NCBI GenBank assembly: GCA_003173865.1
Contig: PJMF01000025.1
Coordinates: forward strand, 1-49,623
Source: Minisyncoccota bacterium
GTDB taxonomy: Bacteria > Patescibacteriota > Microgenomatia > UBA1400 > PJMF01
Reading direction: 5' to 3'
Length of the DNA stretch: 49,623 bases
Shown one piece after another: positions 41,611 to 49,623 of this stretch. The translations under genes and the position numbers were made by a program. Below the pieces are notes generated by a model that searched no databases, was not told the DNA's origin, and saw only the letters and a list, made by a program, of their open reading frames with translations. Position 1 is the stretch's first letter; each line of letters begins with the position of its first letter.

Positions 41611-43568
41611 AAAAAATTAATGTACTTTTTTTGTTTTTAGTGGGTGTAGTAGTTACCGGTTGGCTGTGTAGTGTTTTTGTTTTACAACACTGGAATCCTA
41701 CTCCACCAAATTTTGATCGATTTCAACAATATCAAAATGCAAGTGGTTTACTTCCTCACTTTTATACTAGTCTTCCTCTTTCTCCAACTGAAAAAAACAA
41801 CATCATTTTGCAAAGAGAGTACGGAAAGTACAAAATTGATGTCTTCATTTCGACCGGTAGTGCGGAGTTTACTCCACTTCAACCCCCCACGATGGTGTAT
41901 CTTCACTCGCCCAGTGATGTGTACCCAATACCACAGCTACATGATAGCAAAGCTAAAATTCAAGTGTATGCCACCAAGGTTGGGGTTGCTCCCGAGGATC
42001 AACCAAAAATAGAAATAAAAAAACAATCCGCCACTTTATTCAAAGTAACGCTGAATCATTTTTCCTTAACTCAGGAAGAAGTATTTCTCAACATCTTGGG
42101 TTCGGGGTGGAAGTCCTCGGTGCTCTCTGAGCAACTACCAAACCAAGTGGTTTTACAAATATCATACTGGCCCTACTTTTTGTTAGACAAAGTGAGTCTA
42201 ATCTTCAAAGTGTTGATTTTACTTATTGTTGTCATCGGATTAGTCACTAACTTCGTATGTAAATTTGACACTCGTTTGTTTCAACAATTCTTCAAAATCA
42301 AGAAAATATCAAAAAAAAACTTTCATCAATTACATGTCGTTTGTCGTAAATATAGATTTCTTGCATTTTGTATTACGGTGTTAGGAGTATATGTCTTTAT
42401 CACACAAGATCATTCTATTGTTAACTCCTTTTTTCTTGTTTTTACTTGGGTCGTTGCGCTAAATGGATATCGTAGTAAAAGTAACTTTACATTTATATTT
42501 CCGGTGTCATTTTTATTTTTATTGGTGCCGATTTTTTATTACTTTGGAGCTCCGCCAAATTTGATTGCAGATAGAGTTATAGTTCTCCTCTATATCTTTC
42601 TCGTCGCTGGATTATTGATTAAAATATGTGAGCTTATTTCGGATCTTTCACATCTCAATGATTTTAGAGCGACAGTAAAGATGATTTTGAGTGATTTTCG
42701 TGACTGTGTATTATTTATTATTCATACAATGCTGATTTCTTCGGAAACCTCTTTGAGATTTTTCCAGAGAATAAATCTTATTTCAACCAATTACTTTATT
42801 GTTTTTAACAATCACAAAATTAAACTCTTGCAAAAAGGCATTCATCACAACATTGTGCTTCGAGTGCAAAAAAGCCTCACTATTTTTGGACTCGTCATTT
42901 TGTTAAACATACTTGGTTTTGTTCGTGACGCAACCCATAGAGTAATTAGAGGTAATCAGCTTTTAATTAAGATGCTGAGATCGATGTTTTGGGCAATTTT
43001 AAAGATGACTGTATTGAAAGTGATTGAAACTATTTTTCGTTTACTTCTTTCTACTTTTATTATTTTGCCATTTATTGAGTTTTCAAGAGAAATAAAGTTT
43101 TACACAAGTTATTTCTTGTTTAATCCTTATCTTGCTTTTTTTATACATACGTTTATTTACCAGATAGTGTTTATTGTTATTTTCGTATTACTCGGGATAC
43201 ATATGAGAAAGTCGCATTACAAAAAACCATTTCTTTTATTACTTTTCTTTTCATTTACCATTGTTCAAACGTCAATTTTTCAAGCAACCACACACTTAAT
43301 GAATACCACACCTACGATTACCGCCATTACGCCATCAGAAGCGTCGTTATGGCGAGAAATTAGAATTTATGGTCATCACTTCGGCGAAGCCCAGTATAAA
43401 GACTCTAGAGTAATACTTAGTGGTGTCCCTCATCGAGTTTTGAAGTGGACAGATGATGAAATCATTTTTATGACTAACCCTGCTAACTCAAAATCAGGCA
43501 ATTTACAGATCACCAGCAATGATGGAAAAGAAAGCAATACTGTTCGCTTTACTTACAATAATGAATAA
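41607..43568 (+). CDS. Polytopic membrane protein with C-terminal IPT/TIG domain, unknown
   Basis: 653 aa. An N-terminal membrane helix (VLFLFLVGVVVTGWLCSVFV) is followed by an extracytoplasmic region to about residue 190, several membrane segments (about 190-350 and 480-560) with a basic cytoplasmic stretch between, then a C-terminal IPT/TIG Ig-like domain from about 568 (PTITAITPSEASLW, IRIYGHHFG). TIG domains bind carbohydrate or protein partners outside the cell. No catalytic motif was recognised. It could recognise or hold the glycan during assembly (inference). Confidence 0.65.
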   Translation: MKKINVLFLFLVGVVVTGWLCSVFVLQHWNPTPPNFDRFQQYQNASGLLPHFYTSLPLSPTEKNNIILQREYGKYKIDVFISTGSAEFTPLQPPTMVYLHSPSDVYPIPQLHDSKAKIQVYATKVGVAPEDQPKIEIKKQSATLFKVTLNHFSLTQEEVFLNILGSGWKSSVLSEQLPNQVVLQISYWPYFLLDKVSLIFKVLILLIVVIGLVTNFVCKFDTRLFQQFFKIKKISKKNFHQLHVVCRKYRFLAFCITVLGVYVFITQDHSIVNSFFLVFTWVVALNGYRSKSNFTFIFPVSFLFLLVPIFYYFGAPPNLIADRVIVLLYIFLVAGLLIKICELISDLSHLNDFRATVKMILSDFRDCVLFIIHTMLISSETSLRFFQRINLISTNYFIVFNNHKIKLLQKGIHHNIVLRVQKSLTIFGLVILLNILGFVRDATHRVIRGNQLLIKMLRSMFWAILKMTVLKVIETIFRLLLSTFIILPFIEFSREIKFYTSYFLFNPYLAFFIHTFIYQIVFIVIFVLLGIHMRKSHYKKPFLLLLFFSFTIVQTSIFQATTHLMNTTPTITAITPSEASLWREIRIYGHHFGEAQYKDSRVILSGVPHRVLKWTDDEIIFMTNPANSKSGNLQITSNDGKESNTVRFTYNNE

Positions 43569-43576
43569 AAAAATGC

Positions 43577-43582
43577 TACTAT
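43577..43582 (+). promoter_or_regulatory. -10 box before the GTG-initiated GT-C gene
   Basis: TACTAT, 6 nt (aagaag), then GTG at 43589. The purine run AAGAAG touches the start codon, too close for a Shine-Dalgarno, so a leaderless GTG start is favoured. Confidence 0.5.
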
Positions 43583-43588
43583 AAGAAG

Positions 43589-45157
43589 GTGAAAAAGATT
43601 CATTATTTTGCTTTATTTGTCATTTTTTGTGTCGCACTTATATATAGATTACCCCATCTAAATACACCATTTTGGGTGGACGAGTTCTCGAGTAGTGGAC
43701 AGGCTAACTTGATTCTTAAGTATGGGCCGCGAGTTTTCACCCAACAAGAGAGTTACTTTGAACACGAGAACATTACAACTTACTTCATTATTGCTTTTTT
43801 CTTTAAGTTTTTTGGGGCTTCAACGACAACAGCTCGCTTGCCTTCAGTCTTTATTGGAGCGCTCGTACCTGTTCTGGTGTGGTTATTGACTCAACAACAA
43901 TTTAAAGATAAAAGGATTAGCTACGCAGCAAGTATTTTAACGTTATTATCCTACGCCGAAATTACTTGGTCTAGGCAAGCTCGAGGGTACGTACTCCAAC
44001 AGGATTTTCTTTTACTCACGCTTTTACTTTATTTTCAGTTACTGAAAACAAAAAAGAAAAAACATATTTTCATGTTGTGCATCTTGTTAGGAGTGACTGC
44101 CATATTTGGCTTTTTAACACACGTGATCTACTTTGTGCTCCTTGGCGCAATTATGACTCACCTGGCGTATTTTTATCGCAGAAACTTTTTGAAAGCAATC
44201 AAAAATCCATTGAGTTGGTTATTTATTTTTTTGGTAGGAGTAATCGTCGTGGTGACAGGGACAGTGAAACAAATGAACGGAACATTTGTTTTTCTCTCGC
44301 AGCATGGGCTGAATAATAACTTTTGGTACTACCACTCTCTTTTATGGCGACAGTATGGCTTAGTCCTCTTTCTGGGACTTTTTGGTTGGGTAGTGGCCTT
44401 TTTACGTAAACATATTGCAGCGAGTTTGTTCTTTCTCTACTTTATGTTTTATTTATTCTTTTTTGTCTTTTTATTTAATCCCTATACCAGTCGATACATG
44501 CTTTCTCTTTTCCCGCTCCTTTTCATTGGTGTAGCCTATGCTTTTGGAGTTTTATCTGATGTTCTCTTGAAGGAGTTGCCTCAAAAAAGAAAGTTATATT
44601 TATTGCTCCCTCTTTTATTGACTTTTGCTGTAGTCATCAACGGCGATAAATTCGTGCTTAAGCCGCACTCTTTTTATTCTGTAAATCATGACCAACGAGA
44701 TATTGCTTTAGTTGATTATGATGAAGTCTACAACCTTATCAAGCAAAAGGGAGATCTTCAACAAGGACAAACCGTGGTGATCGATACATGGCCCGACAGA
44801 GCTCGTTGGTATCTTGGCTCGGAGTTTCAGCCTCTTTATGAATACCATTGGGCTTTTGCACCTGGTTTAGTCAATGGCTTGGAAATGAGGACACTTTTTG
44901 CTACTTATCCGGATGGTGAAAAATACTTACCCAAAACTGGGGGTGTACGATTCGTGAGCGAGTTATCGGACCTTCAGCGAGTGATGAAAAAATATCCCAA
45001 AGGCTTTCTGTGGATAGACGATGCGTCACTGCCTAAAGATGTCATGGATTATGCAGAAAAAAATCTAAAAAAAGAACTTTTTGTAAATCACTATCCACTT
45101 GATGACAATCCTTTTTCGATTTGGCCAGCAACGCTCTATAGCTGGGGAATAAACTAA
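43589..45157 (+). CDS. GT-C membrane glycosyltransferase (GT39-like)
   Basis: 522 aa with about ten membrane segments. The first loop has HLNTPFWVDEFSSSG with the acidic residue expected at the active site, and TWSRQARGYVLQQDF resembles other members of the family (compare FYSQELRPYALP in the 26104 gene). The start is GTG. The C-terminal ~150 residues form a soluble domain (GQTVVIDTWPDRARWYLGS). It would act outside the cytoplasm on polyprenyl-linked sugar. Confidence 0.8.
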   Translation: MKKIHYFALFVIFCVALIYRLPHLNTPFWVDEFSSSGQANLILKYGPRVFTQQESYFEHENITTYFIIAFFFKFFGASTTTARLPSVFIGALVPVLVWLLTQQQFKDKRISYAASILTLLSYAEITWSRQARGYVLQQDFLLLTLLLYFQLLKTKKKKHIFMLCILLGVTAIFGFLTHVIYFVLLGAIMTHLAYFYRRNFLKAIKNPLSWLFIFLVGVIVVVTGTVKQMNGTFVFLSQHGLNNNFWYYHSLLWRQYGLVLFLGLFGWVVAFLRKHIAASLFFLYFMFYLFFFVFLFNPYTSRYMLSLFPLLFIGVAYAFGVLSDVLLKELPQKRKLYLLLPLLLTFAVVINGDKFVLKPHSFYSVNHDQRDIALVDYDEVYNLIKQKGDLQQGQTVVIDTWPDRARWYLGSEFQPLYEYHWAFAPGLVNGLEMRTLFATYPDGEKYLPKTGGVRFVSELSDLQRVMKKYPKGFLWIDDASLPKDVMDYAEKNLKKELFVNHYPLDDNPFSIWPATLYSWGIN

Positions 45158-45158
45158 C

Positions 45159-46355
45159 GTGTTAGTCACTCTATTTAAACGCTCAACTTCTTTTTTTGTG
45201 GGGTCACTCATTGGTAAGTTACTTAGTTTAGGTGTCTTTATATTGCTGGCGAGAGCACTCCATGTCGATAAATTTGGCGCCTTCACTTTTTTTGTTACCT
45301 TACAAACGATAGTCACGGTCATTGCAGATTTTGGTCTTAATCAATGGTACCAGAAACACGTTAAACCAAATCAAGAAGTAAAAACTTTTCAGCAAGTTGT
45401 GAGTAATCGCAGCGTTTCCTTAGTTATTTCTTTGTTGTGTATTGGCCCATTTTTTCTTTATACACGCACATTTTCCCCTGTAATTACAGTAATCTTTCTG
45501 GCAAGTTTAATTCCTGAAGCATTTTTATCTATTATTGATGGTTATTATCTTGAGAAAGGAGAGTCTTGGAAAGTTGCTTACAAAATTCCTCTAAAGATGT
45601 TTATTGTCGGCATTGGGTACTTTATTTTTAGAAATATGTTTACTTTAGAAGTAGCAACATTCCTTTTATTAGGAAGTTCTGTATTAAGTTTAATACTTCT
45701 TTTTCCCTGGAAAACACTTAATAAATGGCATTTTTCATTTTCTCATATTCAAAAAACGTTTTCTGAGTCATCAGCATACGCATTTTTGATTGTTACTTCT
45801 TTTCTCTATGCTCGTGGGGATTCTTTAGTAATTCAATACACAAAAGGAAATATCGATCAAGGAATTTATGGAGTTGCGTATAGATACTTAGAAAGTTTGA
45901 GTTTACTTCCTTCTGCCGTAGCACAAAATTTATTCCCAATGGCAGCAAAGAAAAATAGTTTAACGCAAAAGTACGTTGTGCAACTGGTTGCGATTAACGC
46001 TCTTGTAGGCTTTTTTGTTGCCATAGTGACGTATCTGCTTGCTGATACATTAACTGTTGGTCTCTTTGGACCGTCATATTTTGCATCTGCTCCTCTTGTG
46101 AAGATTTTTGCAGCTGTTATTTTTTTCTTTTTTATCAATGCGCCGCTAAGTACCGTCGTTCAAAGCTCCACGCTTGTGCGCAAATTCTTGCCGTTTGGCG
46201 TCCTTAATACCTTACTAAATCTATTACTTAATATTTATCTTGTGCCTCGTTTTGGAATTACAGCGGCGGCATGGACCATGTTGACAACTGAAGTTACGGG
46301 CCTCGTGATTAATCTCATCTTTGCAAAAAAGGTTTTTTCGTATGGAACAAAGTAG
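45159..46355 (+). CDS. Wzx-like polysaccharide flippase (second copy)
   Basis: 398 aa, GTG start 1 nt after the preceding stop. About eleven membrane segments; SFFVGSLIGKLLSLGVFILL and HVDKFGAFTFFVTLQTIV are typical for the N-terminus of this flippase family, and LSTVVQSSTLVRKFLPFGVLNTLLNL for its C-terminal half. It differs clearly from the 28586 flippase, so the two are not a recent duplication. Confidence 0.87.
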   Translation: MLVTLFKRSTSFFVGSLIGKLLSLGVFILLARALHVDKFGAFTFFVTLQTIVTVIADFGLNQWYQKHVKPNQEVKTFQQVVSNRSVSLVISLLCIGPFFLYTRTFSPVITVIFLASLIPEAFLSIIDGYYLEKGESWKVAYKIPLKMFIVGIGYFIFRNMFTLEVATFLLLGSSVLSLILLFPWKTLNKWHFSFSHIQKTFSESSAYAFLIVTSFLYARGDSLVIQYTKGNIDQGIYGVAYRYLESLSLLPSAVAQNLFPMAAKKNSLTQKYVVQLVAINALVGFFVAIVTYLLADTLTVGLFGPSYFASAPLVKIFAAVIFFFFINAPLSTVVQSSTLVRKFLPFGVLNTLLNLLLNIYLVPRFGITAAAWTMLTTEVTGLVINLIFAKKVFSYGTK

Positions 46356-47892
46356 TTTGAGTATTATTATCATTCACTGGAATACGCCAGAGCTTTTGCG
46401 AGAACAACTTGCCCAATTGATGTCGTTCTCATCTTTAGGAACTGCCGAAGTCATTGTGGTGGATAATGCTTCAGGAACATCATTAGCACCTTTAGTAGAA
46501 GAGTGGAAGAACCTTCGCTTTATAAAGTTAAAACGTAATGAAGGTTTTGCTTTTGCTGCAAATCAAGGCTTTTTAAATGCACACGGCGAGTGGTTACTTT
46601 TCTTGAACCCCGATACTTTTTTCGAAGAAGAGCAAATTACCGAATTACTTAAAGTTGCTGAAAAAGAGCACCTCACTGCGTGTTCACCCCATGATTCCTC
46701 ACCAAACTACCAAAAACCAGTTCCCACGTTGTTGAGTTTGCTTATTGAATTTACTCCCCTTCATCGAGTATTTTCAACAGAATCCCTTCAGCCGAAAACT
46801 TTAGTTGGTGGTCATTTGCTTATCAAGAAAAAGGTCTTGGAAAATCTTGGGGGATGGGATGAACGATTTTTTCTCTGGTTTGAAGACTCTGACTTAAGTA
46901 AACAATTACTAGAAAGATCTTTACAATTCCGTTCAATCAGCACAATAAAGACCAAGCATCTGGGTGCTCAGTCTTTCCAAAAGATAACAAAGAGTAAAAA
47001 AAGGAACATCTTTTTTATATCAATGGAGATGTATGGGAAAAAACATTTTTCTTTTCTTGCAAATGTCATACTTCAGGCTGTCAAACGTCATTTTACCAAC
47101 CATACACTGCTACCCGAAGATCCTCGTATTACTGCGAGTATTGTAGTTCCAAATGTAAATCAAGATATTCTTGAGGAATTTTTACGAGTGAATTATCATT
47201 TTTTTGATTTTTCACATACGCAACTTATTGTGGTCACCTCTGCTCGACAGTACTTTCAATTAAAAAAACAGTATCCCGAAGTGATCTTTATTTTTGAAGA
47301 AAAAAACAAAGGTTTTGCAGCGACTGTCAACACTGGACTGCGCAGGGCAACGGGTCGATATGTCGGAACGGTGAATGATGACACGATCTTAAATGAAAAC
47401 TTTATTCATCAATTACTCCCCTTTTTTAAAGAAAGCGTTGCCAGTGTTTCGCCGGTAATTAAAAAAATGAATGGACAAATTGAGTCATGTGGCATCAATG
47501 TGGCTAATAATGGTAGAGCAGTAATCAATACGCAGAGTACAGACTATTTTATTTCCCAGGCATTTAATGGAGCTTGCGTCCTTTTTGCGCGAGATGCTCT
47601 CGAACACGTGGGCCTCTTTGATGAAAGATTTGGATCTTACTTGGAAGATATTGATCTCGGCTTGCGGTTTACATCCGCAGGCTTTTTAAACATTGCGACC
47701 AATGCAACTGAAGTTACGCATAAAGGTCAGCAAACTTCTCAAAAAATGTCACGCAAAAAGGCTTGGCTTGACATGAAAAATTGGTGGCTCGTCATGCTAA
47801 AAAACTTTAGCTTAGTGCACTGGCTGAGATATGCACCACAAATTTTAATAGAAAGACTTCGCAACCTCTCCGGTTATATCAAGTCTCGTTAG
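46342..47892 (+). CDS. Double-domain GT2 glycosyltransferase
   Basis: 516 aa from the ATG at 46342; the longer ORF-track start is a TTG inside the flippase. Two GT-A domains in tandem. The first (about 1-240) has LSIIIIHWNTPELLREQL, VIVVDNASG, LFLNPDTFF and FEDSDLSKQLL. The second (about 255-510) has TASIVVPNVNQDILEEFL, NKGFAATVNTGLRRATGRYV, VNDDTIL and YLEDIDLGLRFTSAG. Both keep acidic metal-binding candidates, so one protein may add two sugars, as in bifunctional polymer synthases. It ends convergently with a 4-nt overlap with the minus-strand gene. Confidence 0.85.
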   Translation: MEQSSLSIIIIHWNTPELLREQLAQLMSFSSLGTAEVIVVDNASGTSLAPLVEEWKNLRFIKLKRNEGFAFAANQGFLNAHGEWLLFLNPDTFFEEEQITELLKVAEKEHLTACSPHDSSPNYQKPVPTLLSLLIEFTPLHRVFSTESLQPKTLVGGHLLIKKKVLENLGGWDERFFLWFEDSDLSKQLLERSLQFRSISTIKTKHLGAQSFQKITKSKKRNIFFISMEMYGKKHFSFLANVILQAVKRHFTNHTLLPEDPRITASIVVPNVNQDILEEFLRVNYHFFDFSHTQLIVVTSARQYFQLKKQYPEVIFIFEEKNKGFAATVNTGLRRATGRYVGTVNDDTILNENFIHQLLPFFKESVASVSPVIKKMNGQIESCGINVANNGRAVINTQSTDYFISQAFNGACVLFARDALEHVGLFDERFGSYLEDIDLGLRFTSAGFLNIATNATEVTHKGQQTSQKMSRKKAWLDMKNWWLVMLKNFSLVHWLRYAPQILIERLRNLSGYIKSR

Positions 47893-49073
47893 GCCACCCA
47901 GTGTCCTTGAATAAAGAGCAGCGTATTAATCAGTAAAAAAATAAATGAAATAAGTAGCCAAATATATTTGGCTACGCGAACTTTCTGCAAGTACTCGGCT
48001 AAAAAGATAAACGTGCAGAAGCATGCCAGAAAATATCGAGGCATGCTCGAAAATGTGCCTGTAAGCGTGGGTAAGAAAAAAGCCGCTAATGCAAAAAACA
48101 TGTAAGACCAACGAACATGTTTGCTGAGCTTACTCATCAATAATAAAACTAGCAAAACTGTCCCAGTAAAAAATTCTTGAACATATGCAAAATAGCGCCA
48201 ATCAAATGGTCGTGCAGTGAAAAGAATATGCAAAGCCCGCCATACAACCTGCGGATAAAAAACAAGTTGTTCTTGGCGGCCAGCACCAAACTCTTTTTGA
48301 ACGTGAGCAAAGTACAACGGATCGTGAAACTCGCTCAGTTGCAAAAAAGTCATGTAAGAGAGGAGACCGAGTGAACCGAAACCAATCCAAAAAAGTTCTG
48401 GCCAATGATGCTTAATCATACTTCCAAAATTTCTCGAAAAACGTTGCTGCTGCCAAAGTTCAATCAGTAAAGCAGGAATAAGAAATATACCTACTACGCG
48501 GCTTGAGCTCGCTAAAGCAGTTGCAACTCCAGCCATCCACCAGCATTTTTTCTCTGCAGACCAAAATGCCACAATTACTAAAAAAAGAAAGAGTGATTCT
48601 GTATATTCTGCACCCAAAAAAAACGACGTTGGCCACAAAAAGAACACCCATACACAGCACCACGCAGTTTGTGTATTAATCTTCTCTTTCACAAATCCAA
48701 ATAAAGTAATTAAAAAACTTAATCCAAAAAAATTACTTATCAATAAACCAAAAAGGAAGACATTCAACTGTCCATCAAAAATGACTCGAAACGTATGCAA
48801 TATGACAAACGGATAGAGGGGAAAAAATGCTTGGACGAGACCAATTCCTTTGTATCCATAGTCAGCAATAAGTAAGTAATGCACTCCGTCAAAATTTGCC
48901 CAACTATACAACCAACGAGGCATGTGCGTTCGAACGAGGACATCATCAGCGTATGGAAATGTCGGCGCATATGGTAAGAAATGATCAGCGTAGTTTCCCC
49001 ACGCAAATAAAACTACTCTCCATAGGAAAAAAAATAAAACGAGTAAAAAAAGCTGTCGTCTAGGAATGTTCAT
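47889..49073 (-). CDS. Polytopic membrane mannosyltransferase-like protein (PIG-V/GT-C-like)
   Basis: 394 aa from the ATG at 49073. About nine membrane segments; WANFDGVHYLLIADYGY in the first loop and the following AFFPLYPFVI match the bacterial PIG-V-like mannosyltransferase pattern (WDGxHY-like acidic loop). It would use polyprenyl-phosphate mannose outside the cytoplasm. It overlaps the upstream gene by 14 nt, so it is cotranscribed. Its stop overlaps the convergent 46342 gene with no terminator between them. Confidence 0.75.
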   Translation of the reverse strand: MNIPRRQLFLLVLFFFLWRVVLFAWGNYADHFLPYAPTFPYADDVLVRTHMPRWLYSWANFDGVHYLLIADYGYKGIGLVQAFFPLYPFVILHTFRVIFDGQLNVFLFGLLISNFFGLSFLITLFGFVKEKINTQTAWCCVWVFFLWPTSFFLGAEYTESLFLFLVIVAFWSAEKKCWWMAGVATALASSSRVVGIFLIPALLIELWQQQRFSRNFGSMIKHHWPELFWIGFGSLGLLSYMTFLQLSEFHDPLYFAHVQKEFGAGRQEQLVFYPQVVWRALHILFTARPFDWRYFAYVQEFFTGTVLLVLLLMSKLSKHVRWSYMFFALAAFFLPTLTGTFSSMPRYFLACFCTFIFLAEYLQKVRVAKYIWLLISFIFLLINTLLFIQGHWVA

Positions 49074-49623
49074 TTTTAGTTTTCGATGCATACATCAGTA
49101 TTAAAACTCCTGCAAAAATACTCACACTATTCCCAATTAACCTGGGCAATGTATGTTGGGTAAATTGAGTATGAACTACAAAATGACCTGCTGGCAATTG
49201 GTACGCAATTCGTCCACCAATAATTGAAGAATCAACATAAGACGCTACGTGCCAGTTTTTTTCGTCTAGTAATTTGTAATGTGTTTGCCATCCCGGAAAA
49301 TTCATCGTAGGTTCAGTGATAGTCATTGGGGCAAGGCTTGAGATAGTATAACTGCGGCGTGAGCCTCGCCAGTCTTCGACGTGAACGTCTACTGTAGAAC
49401 CATTTTCCATCACTTTCGGAGCTGGATGCCAATCTTGAACATTTTCAAATGTAAAAGTAGTCGCGCGATTTTCATTTAAAGTGCTAGTACTTTGAGAGAA
49501 AAAGTTGTAGTCAATGATGTCATGATGAAAGTAATCTGCAGGATGTAACCGAGTGAATGCAATAAACTGGAACACCAGCAAGATCGACAATCCTATACGC
49601 CAAGATCGACGAACGTTTTCAAA
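49060..49623 (-). CDS. C-terminal part of a membrane-anchored protein, 5' end outside window
   Basis: The frame stays open to the window edge (FENVRRSWRIGLSILL before the ORF-track TTG start at 49590), so the track start is not the real one; at least 187 codons are present. A hydrophobic segment near the visible start (GLSILLVFQFIAF) is followed by a soluble part of about 130 residues (with TEPTMNFPGWQTHY and GRIAYQLPAGHFVVHTQF), then a final membrane helix (SVSIFAGVLILMYA) and a charged tail. This resembles the C-terminal part of membrane glycosyltransferase-like proteins; no firm family. Confidence 0.6.
   Translation of the reverse strand, partial: FENVRRSWRIGLSILLVFQFIAFTRLHPADYFHHDIIDYNFFSQSTSTLNENRATTFTFENVQDWHPAPKVMENGSTVDVHVEDWRGSRRSYTISSLAPMTITEPTMNFPGWQTHYKLLDEKNWHVASYVDSSIIGGRIAYQLPAGHFVVHTQFTQHTLPRLIGNSVSIFAGVLILMYASKTKNEHS

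Noticed and set aside
1-49623. CRISPR array, insertion sequence, prophage or integron
   Set aside because: No repeat-spacer array, transposase, integrase or phage structural gene was seen; repeats are limited to the small elements listed.

Overview
The window reads as a chromosomal segment of a small-genome bacterium, most likely from the Candidate Phyla Radiation (Patescibacteria; Microgenomates-like is my best guess). Reasons: a reduced mraZ-rsmH-ftsL-ftsI-murE division cluster, a MurE without most of its N-terminal domain, a RecO without zinc-binding cysteines, a DUF4012 protein next to a sugar transferase, very tight ATGA gene overlaps, and operon-head genes whose start codon lies 5-8 nt after a -10 box (apparent leaderless mRNAs). 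TGA is used as an ordinary stop (for example the wecD-like and wecE-like genes), so this is not a UGA=Gly lineage. The taxonomic call is inference.

Layout. 1-5596: division/cell-wall (dcw) genes on the minus strand, split by a ~1 kb plus-strand island (1233-2290). The island holds one small membrane-protein gene, several promoters and intrinsic terminators, and a tandem pair of homologous structured RNAs, each also containing a 20-codon ORF. 5725-6282: a plus-strand gene interrupted by an in-frame TGA. 6293-9715: an anchored protein of unknown role, recO and a DUF4012 protein. 9777-20892: a minus-strand glycan operon (acyltransferase, GT2, O-antigen ligase, GT-C transferase, GT4, GT2, Cys-rich membrane protein, two GT4, manC, initiating phosphoglycosyltransferase). 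20943-23753: two small helical proteins, then ruvB, ruvA and ruvC, encoded in the order ruvC-ruvA-ruvB on the minus strand. 23768-27582: two GT4 genes and a GT-C transferase. 27610-47892: a long plus-strand glycan operon (UXS-like SDR, flippase, GT2, fcl, WecB-like epimerase, CgeB-like and STELLO-like transferases, WecD-like GNAT, WecE-like aminotransferase, further GTs, a TIG-domain membrane protein, a second flippase, a double-GT2 protein). 47889-49623: two minus-strand membrane genes, the last cut by the window edge.

Together the glycan genes give the core of a Wzx/O-antigen-ligase-type surface polysaccharide system: an initiating sugar-phosphate transferase, about 18 glycosyltransferases, two flippases and one ligase. 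Late steps of GDP-fucose, UDP-xylose-like and TDP-Fuc4NAc supply are present, while the early steps (Gmd, Ugd, RmlA, RmlB) are not in the window. No tRNA, rRNA, CRISPR array, IS element or prophage was seen.

The most unusual object is the pair of tandem RNAs/micro-ORFs at 1953-2252. The two copies share a three-helix fold with compensatory changes and a perfectly aligned 20-codon frame.
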